From Planctomycetales bacterium (GTDB lineage: Bacteria > Planctomycetota > Phycisphaerae > SM23-33): a stretch of DNA of 5,192 nucleotides. The notes beneath the pieces were generated by a model. It searched no databases, had not been told where the DNA came from, and saw nothing but the letters and a program-made list of their open reading frames with translations. Location: contig DAOVLS010000211.1 of the NCBI GenBank assembly GCA_030631125.1, positions 1 through 5,192 of the forward strand, read 5' to 3'. Made by a program: the position numbers and the translations under genes. This document shows, piece by piece, positions 1 to 5,192 of the stretch (its first letter is position 1; each line of letters begins with the position of its first letter).

Positions 1-262
1 ACTCATTACCCTCCGCCGCCGCGCCTTCTATCTTAAGAGGGGTCAGCGATCGCACCTTGATGTTGGGATGCTTCCTGCAAAAAGCATCAAAGACCCGCCG
101 AGCGGCTATGGATGTGGGATATGTCAGATTCTTGCGGGGAATGTGCCACAATCGCAGCGTAACCGGTTCCCGCCCGGCTGCGACAGTTGAACCGAACCAT
201 GCAATTACCGCCAAAACCAGGCACAATCTTGCACGAAAATATCTCTTGCTGGAATGCGCCAT
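1..262 (-). CDS. ABC transporter extracellular substrate-binding protein, family 1 (N-terminal part)
   Basis: The reading frame starts at an ATG at 262-260 and stays open for 87 codons to the left window edge, so only the N-terminus is seen. It begins with a classical export signal: a basic n-region (SSKRYFRAR, residues 4-12), a hydrophobic core (LCLVLAVIAWFGSTVAA, 13-29) and a likely cut after one of the Ala residues near 28-29. There is no lipobox cysteine at the cleavage site. The mature start, VTLRLWHIP, followed by the helix VFDAFCRKHPNIKV, is the usual opening of MalE-type sugar-binding proteins: a first beta strand, then the '[FY]xxxxPxIxV' segment leading to strand two. Such proteins deliver sugars or oligosaccharides to an ABC importer. 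It lies 161 bp downstream of a polysaccharide lyase on the same strand, which fits uptake of lyase products. The family call rests on pattern recognition of a short segment; the ligand is unknown. Confidence 0.75.
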   Translation of the reverse strand, partial: MAHSSKRYFRARLCLVLAVIAWFGSTVAAGREPVTLRLWHIPRKNLTYPTSIAARRVFDAFCRKHPNIKVRSLTPLKIEGAAAEGNE

Positions 263-264
263 GA

Positions 265-271
265 CACCTCT
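265..271 (-). promoter_or_regulatory. Ribosome binding site of the substrate-binding protein gene
   Basis: Reading the minus strand, AGAGGTG lies just before the ATG at 262, with four bases between AGAGG and the start codon. This is a good match to the anti-Shine-Dalgarno sequence at slightly short spacing, and it supports this start. The motif sits in the loop of a small perfect inverted repeat, GACA-GAGG-TGTC (274-263), which is only four base pairs and probably weak. Confidence 0.6.
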
Positions 272-284
272 GTCGGAAACTTAT

Positions 285-301
285 CCAGGATGACAACCTG
301 G
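285..301. repeat. Short inverted repeat upstream of the binding-protein gene
   Basis: CCAGG (285-289) and CCTGG (297-301) are perfect 5-bp inverted arms separated by seven bases, 23 bp upstream of the start codon of the binding protein. The spacing would suit an operator or a small leader hairpin, but arms of this length also occur by chance. No convincing -35/-10 pair was found with it. Confidence 0.2.
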
Positions 302-317
302 TTTTGGTCAATGTGTG

Positions 318-353
318 TTCGAGTTATACGGAGGCAACCTCCTTGTGCTCGAA
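318..353. repeat. Nested inverted repeat in the lyase to binding-protein spacer
   Basis: Outer arms TTCGAG (318-323) and CTCGAA (348-353) enclose inner arms GGAGG (330-334) and CCTCC (338-342) with a three-base loop. Both arm pairs are perfect complements. In the minus-strand transcript this would form a two-tier hairpin with an internal loop, between the lyase stop codon and the binding-protein start. It may be a transcript-stabilising or attenuating structure, or a protein site. Its function is not shown by the sequence. Confidence 0.4.
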
Positions 354-360
354 TGTGCAG

Positions 361-391
361 GTAAGGTGCGCAGAAAACCTGCGCACTTTAC
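361..391 (-). terminator. Strong hairpin downstream of the lyase gene (terminator-like, no U-tract)
   Basis: GTGCGCAG (366-373) and CTGCGCAC (379-386) form a perfect 8-bp G+C-rich stem with a 5-base loop. The stem is extended outward by four more pairs (361-364 with 388-391), with one imperfect position between: a mismatch in the minus transcript, a G-U pair in a plus transcript. It lies about 33 bp after the lyase stop codon. On the minus strand no run of T follows, so it is not a textbook intrinsic terminator. It may instead protect the 3' end of the lyase mRNA or reduce read-through into the transporter gene. Confidence 0.45.
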
Positions 392-406
392 CCGCTGCCT
401 GTTGTT

Positions 407-424
407 ACAGCGACAACTCGCTGT
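407..424 (-). repeat. Hairpin directly at the lyase stop codon
   Basis: On the minus strand ACAGCGA, loop GTTG, TCGCTGT gives a perfect 7-bp stem whose first base is the last base of the TGA stop codon. An overlapping alternative pairing exists between GTTGT (401-405) and ACAAC (413-417), and the two cannot form together. With the stronger hairpin at 361-391 it makes a double-hairpin 3' region for the lyase transcript. Confidence 0.4.
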
Positions 425-1662
425 CATTTGGGCAGATTCTTGTCGCCAAAGGACAGTTTCTTGCCCTTCAGCAACACCAGCGAGGCGTCTTTGCCCGTGT
501 CGCACCGTATCACGCCCAACCTGCCTGTCAATGTTATTTTTTCGGTACCATCGGCGAAGGTCGTCGCCACGTCATCGCTTGTAGTGCTCATGACGTAATC
601 AACGCCGCCGGCGCGGGTGATCTTGACGGCTACGCCGGTCTTGTCGCCTGATAATACCTTGAGTTGCGACACCTGCTTGATGTTGTCCGCCTTGCCGCGG
701 ACAGTGTCGATAACGGCTATGAAGGCGTCGGGCTTATCGCCGAATGCTTCTGCCTTTCGACGGACGCACATGAGCGTTACCCGATCAGCAACGTCGCGCG
801 AGTCGATGTATCGCTGCCCGAAAGACTTTCCGACGAAGATTTCGGTTCCCGGCGATGCCAGGATGCGAACCCGTGTTACGGCGTCTTTGTCCATCTCCGG
901 CGGGATGGTTCGCCAGTCCTTCATGTCGCGCCAGGTGGCTGTGAAGGCCCCGTCGGTCTTTGCCCGGCTGATGCCGGTGATGACCTTCGCGCCGGTGGTG
1001 GTGCGGTATTTGAAGCCGCTGACGTCGTACAGCGATTTTTTCTGGTCGGCGACCGGCTTGAGTGTCGCGCCGGTAACGGTGAGGGTCTCACCGAGGCTGT
1101 GGACGTGATAATCGTGCAGCCAGCCGCCCTGGAGGCGGAAAATATCGACAACGTATGGGCTGCCTGAAGCCATCAGCGTTACCGTGCGCTGGTACATCTT
1201 GCCCGGCTGGGCGACCTCGACGGCCTTGACGGCCGGGGTGTCGGTGAAGAACCGCAGGCTGCCTCGCCATCTTATGCAACTGTGCGGGCTTCCGCCGGGC
1301 GAACGCACCAGAGCGGTGTTGTGCGCCTCGGCGCAGTTCATCCAAGCCTGGGTGGGGGTGGAGACGTTGAGGTAGCCCTGATCGTGCAGCATCTCGTGGC
1401 GAGCGCCGTAGAGCAGCAGGTTGAACGGGCCGCTGTGGCTGTGCCCGGTCGCCTTCGACCAGTCCACCGATACGAACGTCTGGTCCAGCCCGGCCCCTGC
1501 CCGCATAACGGCCAGGCGATTGGCAGGCAGGAGATAACTGGGAAGCGTCATTTCCTTCTTGAGTGTGATGGTGAACTTGCCCTTGTCATCCTTCGAGATG
1601 TCCAGCCAGGGCTTGAATCTTTCAGGGACTCTGCCCGTAACATTGGCGACCTTCTCGGCCAT
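424..1662 (-). repeat. Tandem gene duplication, downstream copy of the shared segment
   Basis: This segment matches 3947-5188 at a constant offset of 3526 bp apart from the final codons. The match covers the C-terminal 412 codons of both lyases. A perfect 59-bp match occurs at 1529-1587 against 5055-5113. Similarity stops at the stop codons: the two 3' flanks are unrelated. It should continue upstream into sequence not shown for the other copy. Confidence 0.9.
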
Positions 1663-3810
1663 ACTCATGTTCGGTGCTTCTGTAATCCACGAATCGACCC
1701 ATGGCGCGCATCGCCCGTCGGGAAGGACGCTCATCAGCGTGCTGTAGGCGGCCCGTTCCAAAGCGGGGTCCAGGTAGGGGTTCAGGGACTTGGTCTTCGG
1801 GTCCCAGAACGGATCACCCGGTCCGAACCCTTCGGTCATTCCATTCAGCGCCGCCAGAGGCGCCGAGATACCGCCCAGGGCAACTTGCGTATAGTGCGGC
1901 GAGGTCTCGTAGCCAAGCCCGTCGGCGGTGAAATACCCATTGTTGATGTAACGATGGCAGGCGGCGGCGACGTTGCGGATGATCTTCCTGTCCCCGAGCA
2001 TCAGCCCAAGGTTCAACGTACTCCAGGCCCTGCCTCCGGCAAGATTGCCGCCCATCGACAGTTTGCGCGGGTTCATACCGAGTTCGCAGACGCCTTTTTT
2101 GACCTTTTGTCCGCTTTTGGCGAGGCGTTGGGCGTCACCGACCTCGGAGACCAGCACCCGCTCGATGAGTTCAGTCAGATTGGCCTTCCGCTCGGCAGGC
2201 GTAAAACTGCTCTGAATCTGTGCGTATGACTTCAGCCACATATTGGCGTAGCCGGAATGCATGCGGTCCGGGAACCTCGTTAACTGGTTTCGCCAGTAGT
2301 GTCGTACGGCCGATATGGGGTGTTTCGGATCAGAATGCGAATGGTCGGATATGACGTCCCGCTTCTCGTATCCGGGATAGTCCTTCCATGGCAGAGGCTT
2401 TCCGTCCGGTCCTTTGGCCAGCGACTGTACCGCGTTGCGGTAATCCTGCTCGCTCATGCCCAGGGCGCCCTGCAGGTAGGCATCGCCCATAATTGCCCGC
2501 GTCATCGTTACCATGATTATCTTGGCCTTGTGGGCGCAAACGGCGGCAAGTTTTGCCTCCTCGCTACCGGCTGGGTATAACCTGGAGCCAAAGACGTATC
2601 CCTGAGACAGATTCCCAAGGATATTGTGGCGCCAGTTCAGTTCAAAGAAGATGCGGAACTGGGCGTATCCCAGAAAAAAGTAGGCGTAACCGTTAACACC
2701 GGCGTGGGTGCCTCCATCCCACTTCTCCCAGGGGATGCTGTACTTTTTGGACCATTCGAGCGTGTGGGTCTTGCGCCAGACCTCGTCTGTAGGCCGGCAG
2801 CCTTTACCGTCGTCAGGATATAATTTATTGGGAAAATAGTAATATTTACGCCCTTCTTTCCTGCATTTAGGGCAGACCAGCCGCCAGGGACGATCGGGGC
2901 TCCACTCAAAGGGCATCCACCCCAGTCCTTCCGGGTGAAACGGGCAGGCGATAGTGCTTCGTCCGAAGGGCGATTCGGGACGGAACAGACTAATATAGTA
3001 ACTGTCGGGCTTGTCGGCATACTGCTTGACCGATTTCATCCTCCTGCTGACCCAGCCGCGGACGTACGGGTCGCCGGCTTTGAACTTCTTCTCAATATCC
3101 GCCCACATGTAGAGTTTGTCGTCGGGCGCCCACATGGCTGCCAGCGTCATTTTATCAGGCAGGACAATGTCCCTGGGCGCTGCGCCGACTGCGCCGGCAA
3201 CGGACAGACTTACGTCGTCCACGTAAAATGTCGCTCCGGCGGCTACATCGCGGTCCTTCTTGCTATAGACGAAGAACATCAACACAACCCGTTCGGTCTG
3301 ACCCTTGGTGGTGAACGAACCGGCATAGCGCGTCCACTTGTCCGTCGGAAGCACGCTCACACCGGGGATGTCGCGGTCCCGTCCGCTACCGTCGGCCTTG
3401 AAACCCCAGGGCTTGACGCTGATCTTACGGGTAAAACCCTTGCCCTTGATGTAGAAGGAGAAGTTGTACTTCGTATAGGGCTTGACGGGAATGGCCGCCG
3501 GACCGTTGTATCCGTCGGTCTGACCCGCCGCCACGCCGGTACAGGCGACACCGTCGTCCCCAAAGCCAGTAACTTTCAGGAAGACGCTGTTCTTTCCGCT
3601 GTGGAAGACCTTGTCGGTCACGCCCATGTCAGCGGGGGTATTATGGTATCGGCCCCAGCCTTCCGGTAATTTTCCGGCGACTGCTTTTTCTGCGCCGGGA
3701 TTGGGGGCGATATTGGGCGCCTTTGGGGCATCGGCGGCAAGGCCGGACGACACAAACACCAAAATCACAACAACCAACGCTATCGACAATACACTCGTTA
3801 CTCGCATCAT
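424..3810 (-). CDS. Secreted polysaccharide lyase, heparinase II/III family, with N-terminal carbohydrate-binding region
   Basis: This 1128-residue exported protein is likely to cleave a uronic-acid-containing polysaccharide by beta-elimination. Residues 1-25 are a signal peptide (cut near GLA-AD). Residues 33-203 resemble a CBM4/9-like jelly roll, from NPGAE and PEGW to the closing FYVDDVSL. A Cys/His cluster follows (C289, H292, C313, C316). The alpha-toroid carries the family signature DGLGYETSPHY (630-640), whose Tyr/Glu region holds the catalytic tyrosine in relatives. The C-terminal beta-sandwich has GHSHSGPFNLLLYG (789-802), with H790/H792 in the usual metal-site motif, AHNTALV (829-835), and DAFIAVIDTVRG (1028-1039), a late strand typical of these lyases. 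I chose the start at 3810 because AAGGAG precedes it by eight bases and the signal peptide begins there; an in-frame ATG at 3852 would add 14 residues unsuited to export. It is longer than usual for the family. The substrate and exact PL family cannot be assigned. Confidence 0.85.
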   Translation of the reverse strand: MMRVTSVLSIALVVVILVFVSSGLAADAPKAPNIAPNPGAEKAVAGKLPEGWGRYHNTPADMGVTDKVFHSGKNSVFLKVTGFGDDGVACTGVAAGQTDGYNGPAAIPVKPYTKYNFSFYIKGKGFTRKISVKPWGFKADGSGRDRDIPGVSVLPTDKWTRYAGSFTTKGQTERVVLMFFVYSKKDRDVAAGATFYVDDVSLSVAGAVGAAPRDIVLPDKMTLAAMWAPDDKLYMWADIEKKFKAGDPYVRGWVSRRMKSVKQYADKPDSYYISLFRPESPFGRSTIACPFHPEGLGWMPFEWSPDRPWRLVCPKCRKEGRKYYYFPNKLYPDDGKGCRPTDEVWRKTHTLEWSKKYSIPWEKWDGGTHAGVNGYAYFFLGYAQFRIFFELNWRHNILGNLSQGYVFGSRLYPAGSEEAKLAAVCAHKAKIIMVTMTRAIMGDAYLQGALGMSEQDYRNAVQSLAKGPDGKPLPWKDYPGYEKRDVISDHSHSDPKHPISAVRHYWRNQLTRFPDRMHSGYANMWLKSYAQIQSSFTPAERKANLTELIERVLVSEVGDAQRLAKSGQKVKKGVCELGMNPRKLSMGGNLAGGRAWSTLNLGLMLGDRKIIRNVAAACHRYINNGYFTADGLGYETSPHYTQVALGGISAPLAALNGMTEGFGPGDPFWDPKTKSLNPYLDPALERAAYSTLMSVLPDGRCAPWVDSWITEAPNMSMAEKVANVTGRVPERFKPWLDISKDDKGKFTITLKKEMTLPSYLLPANRLAVMRAGAGLDQTFVSVDWSKATGHSHSGPFNLLLYGARHEMLHDQGYLNVSTPTQAWMNCAEAHNTALVRSPGGSPHSCIRWRGSLRFFTDTPAVKAVEVAQPGKMYQRTVTLMASGSPYVVDIFRLQGGWLHDYHVHSLGETLTVTGATLKPVADQKKSLYDVSGFKYRTTTGAKVITGISRAKTDGAFTATWRDMKDWRTIPPEMDKDAVTRVRILASPGTEIFVGKSFGQRYIDSRDVADRVTLMCVRRKAEAFGDKPDAFIAVIDTVRGKADNIKQVSQLKVLSGDKTGVAVKITRAGGVDYVMSTTSDDVATTFADGTEKITLTGRLGVIRCDTGKDASLVLLKGKKLSFGDKNLPK
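2863..2946 (-). other. Cys/His zinc-ribbon-like insert within the lyase
   Basis: Codons for residues 289-316 of the complete lyase encode CPFH, then about twenty residues, then CPKC, a C-x2-H-x20-C-x2-C spacing that suggests a bound zinc ion. It is followed by YYYFPNKLYPDDGKGC. From memory, similar 'CP..C...FPN....DDG' segments occur before the catalytic toroid in large lyases of this group. It is most likely structural rather than catalytic. Metal binding is inferred from spacing only. Confidence 0.5.
3202..3714 (-). other. Carbohydrate-binding-module-like domain of the lyase
   Basis: Codons for residues 33-203 show the layout of a CBM4/9-type jelly roll: N-terminal NIAPNPGAE, LPEGWGRY, a Ser-Gly-Lys-Asn-Ser 'HSGKNSVFLKV' strand, the 'VKPYTKYNFSFYIKGKG' strand and terminal 'ATFYVDDVSLS'. 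Aromatic residues (W52, Y55, Y101, Y112, Y115, Y120, W135, W159) are plentiful and some could line a sugar groove. It probably anchors the enzyme to its polysaccharide. The binding target is unknown. Confidence 0.6.
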
Positions 3811-3946
3811 CAGTTTATCTCCTTTTTCAGACGCACAGGATACGCACGACACACGTACTCAACGTATTTACAAACACAACAAGCACAGCGAGGTTTCGCA
3901 TCCGATTACGGGTTTTTTTACTACCGCGGATAGATCATCAGTTTCT
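3811..3946 (-). other. 136-bp spacer between the two lyase genes
   Basis: Apart from the Shine-Dalgarno site, this spacer is poorer in G+C than the genes and holds no open frame of note. An 11-bp direct repeat (ATCATCAGTTT on the plus strand) occurs at 3806-3816, overlapping the start codons, and at 3934-3944, just after the upstream gene's stop. A seven-base A-run (T on plus, 3913-3919) is present but has no strong stem beside it. No convincing promoter or terminator was found. The two genes may be cotranscribed. Confidence 0.5.
3817..3824 (-). promoter_or_regulatory. Ribosome binding site of the complete lyase gene
   Basis: On the minus strand AAGGAGAT lies with AAGGAG eight bases before the first of two adjacent ATG codons (3810-3808 and 3807-3805). 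This near-perfect Shine-Dalgarno fixes the start at the tandem ATGs and argues against the upstream ATG at 3852, which has no comparable site. Confidence 0.75.
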
Positions 3947-5192
3947 TTACCGCGAGGACATTGATTTCCCGCCGAATGACAGTTTCGCGCCCTTCAGCAG
4001 GATGAGCGAGGGCTTCTTTCCGGCATCGCACCGTATCACGCCCAACCTGCCTGTCAGTGTTATTTTTTCGGCGCCGTCGGCGAAGGTTGTGGCCACGTCG
4101 GCGGCGGTTGTGCTGATGACGTAATCGACGCCGCCGGCGTGGACGATCTTGACGCCCACGGCGGCCTTGTCGCCCGACAGCACCTTCAGTTGCGACACCT
4201 GCTTGATGTTGTCGTCCTTGCCGCGAACCGCGTCGATGACGGCTACAAAGGCGTCGGGCTTGTCGCCGAACGCTTCTGCTTTTCGGCGGACGCACATGAC
4301 CGTAACGCGCTGCTCAACGTCGCGCTTGCCGATGTACCGTTGCCCGAAAGATTTACCGACGAGGATTTCCGTTCCGGGCGCAGCCAGTATGCGCACCCGC
4401 GTTACGGCGTCTTTATCAAACTCCGGCGGGGTGGTTCGCCAGTCCTTCATGTCGCGCCAAGTGGCTGTGAAGGCCCCGTCGGTCTTTGCCCGACTGATGC
4501 CAGTGATAACCTTTGCGCCGGTGCTGGTGCGGTATTTGAAGCCGCTGACGTCATATAGCGATTTTTTCTGGTCGGCGACCGGTTTGAGCGTTGCGCCGGT
4601 AACGGTGAGGGTCTCGCCGAGGCTGTGGACGTAATAATCGTGCAGCGTGCCGCCCTGGAGGCGGAATATATCGACCACATACGGGTCGCCAGCAGCCATC
4701 AGCGTTACTGTCCGCTGATACATTCTGCCAGCCTGTGCGACCTCGACGGCCTTGACGGTCGGGGTGTCGGTGAAGAACCGCAGGCTGCCTCGCCATTTTA
4801 TGCACTTCCCGGCGCTTCCGCCGTCCTGCCGCACCAGCGCGGTGTTGTGCGCCTCGGCGCAGTTCATCCACGCCTGGGTGGGCGTAACATTGTTGAGGTA
4901 GCCTTGGTCGTACAGCATTTCGTGGCGTGCGCCGTACAGCAGCAGGTTGAACGGACCGCTGTGGCTGTGCCCGGTCGCCTTCGACCAATCGACGGAGACG
5001 AACGTCTGGTCCAGCCCCTTGCCCGCCCGCATCACCGCCAGGCGATTGGCGGGAAGGAGATAACTGGGAAGCGTCATTTCCTTCTTGAGTGTGATGGTGA
5101 ACTTGCCCTTGTCGTCCTTCGAGACGTCCAGCCAGGGCTTGAATCTGTCCGGGACTCTTCCTGTGGCGTTGGCGACCTTTTCGATCATGTTC
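3947..5192 (-). CDS. Secreted polysaccharide lyase paralog, heparinase II/III family (C-terminal part)
   Basis: This is the C-terminal 414 residues of a second lyase; the frame is open to the right window edge, so the ATG at 5188-5186 is internal (it aligns with M717 of the downstream copy) and not the start. It ends with TAA at 3949-3947. From that Met, 412 residues align without a gap to residues 717-1128 of the neighbour with 53 differences, about 87% identity; it then has one extra residue. The beta-sandwich motifs are all kept: GHSHSGPFNLLLYG (the two motif His codons at 4969-4967 and 4963-4961), AHNTALV and DAFVAVIDAVRG. It is therefore expected to be a lyase of the same type. Differences cluster in the last 130 residues and in a few loops. 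The signal peptide, binding module and catalytic Tyr segment would lie beyond the edge, so completeness is unproven. Confidence 0.85.
   Translation of the reverse strand, partial: NMIEKVANATGRVPDRFKPWLDVSKDDKGKFTITLKKEMTLPSYLLPANRLAVMRAGKGLDQTFVSVDWSKATGHSHSGPFNLLLYGARHEMLYDQGYLNNVTPTQAWMNCAEAHNTALVRQDGGSAGKCIKWRGSLRFFTDTPTVKAVEVAQAGRMYQRTVTLMAAGDPYVVDIFRLQGGTLHDYYVHSLGETLTVTGATLKPVADQKKSLYDVSGFKYRTSTGAKVITGISRAKTDGAFTATWRDMKDWRTTPPEFDKDAVTRVRILAAPGTEILVGKSFGQRYIGKRDVEQRVTVMCVRRKAEAFGDKPDAFVAVIDAVRGKDDNIKQVSQLKVLSGDKAAVGVKIVHAGGVDYVISTTAADVATTFADGAEKITLTGRLGVIRCDAGKKPSLILLKGAKLSFGGKSMSSR
3947..5192 (-). repeat. Tandem gene duplication, upstream copy of the shared segment
   Basis: This is the partner of 424-1662 in direct orientation. 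The repeat period of about 3.53 kb is close to one lyase gene (3387 bp) plus the 136-bp spacer, as expected from a one-gene tandem duplication. The extent of the duplicated unit to the right cannot be seen. Confidence 0.9.

Noticed and set aside
87..311. A closed 74-codon minus-strand frame starting at 311 in the region of the binding protein.
   Set aside because: The frame starting at 262 has a proper signal peptide, a ribosome binding site and a binding-protein N-terminus; the 74-codon frame has none of these.
278..330. A promoter for the binding-protein gene with TTGACC as -35 and GATAAG as -10, or TATAAC as -10.
   Set aside because: Spacing for the first pair is about 20 bases and TATAAC has no matching -35; promoter consensus in the likely host group is uncertain.
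1282..2229. A 315-codon open frame on the plus strand, opposite the lyase.
   Set aside because: It is a shadow of the G+C-rich lyase gene. The translation has no recognisable domain, and the opposite frame has clear family motifs and a paralog conserved at protein level.
2935..3669. A 244-codon open frame on the plus strand, opposite the signal, binding and ribbon regions of the lyase.
   Set aside because: No family resemblance; it is fully antisense to a well supported coding region.
3811..3852. An alternative lyase start at 3852 adding 14 residues (MSCVSCASEKGDKL).
   Set aside because: The strong Shine-Dalgarno lies inside this extension, and the added Cys- and charge-containing segment would precede a normal signal peptide.
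3900..3922. Possible intrinsic terminator with a seven-base T-run on the plus strand.
   Set aside because: Only a three-pair stem (CCG/CGG) precedes it, and no plus-strand gene ends here.

Overview
This window is a minus-strand gene cluster from a glycan-degrading bacterium. It reads right to left as two closely related secreted lyases of the heparinase II/III type, followed by the beginning of a sugar ABC transporter substrate-binding protein. The G+C-rich coding DNA, the very large exported lyase with a fused carbohydrate-binding module and Cys-rich insert, and the pairing with an ABC binding protein rather than SusC/SusD all suggest the Planctomycetota-Lentisphaerota-Verrucomicrobiota group. 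I think Phycisphaerae-like Planctomycetota are most likely. This is an inference from gene style; there is no marker gene in the window.

Layout from right to left in the direction of transcription: 5192-3947 is the C-terminal 414 residues of the upstream lyase, cut by the window edge. 3946-3811 is a 136-bp spacer with the ribosome binding site of the next gene. 3810-424 is a complete 1128-residue lyase with signal peptide, N-terminal jelly-roll carbohydrate-binding region, Cys/His metal-binding-like insert, alpha-helical toroid and C-terminal beta-sandwich. 423-263 is a 161-bp spacer carrying several hairpins. 262-1 is the first 87 residues of the substrate-binding protein, open at the left edge. 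The plus strand has long open frames only as shadows of the lyase genes.

The two lyases match without gaps over 412 residues at about 87% identity (53 differences counted), so they are tandem duplicates. The probable division of labour is that the exported lyases bind and cleave a uronic-acid-containing polysaccharide and the binding protein collects the released oligosaccharides for an ABC importer whose permease genes would lie beyond the left edge. The substrate cannot be read from the sequence. No RNA genes, mobile elements or CRISPR arrays were seen.
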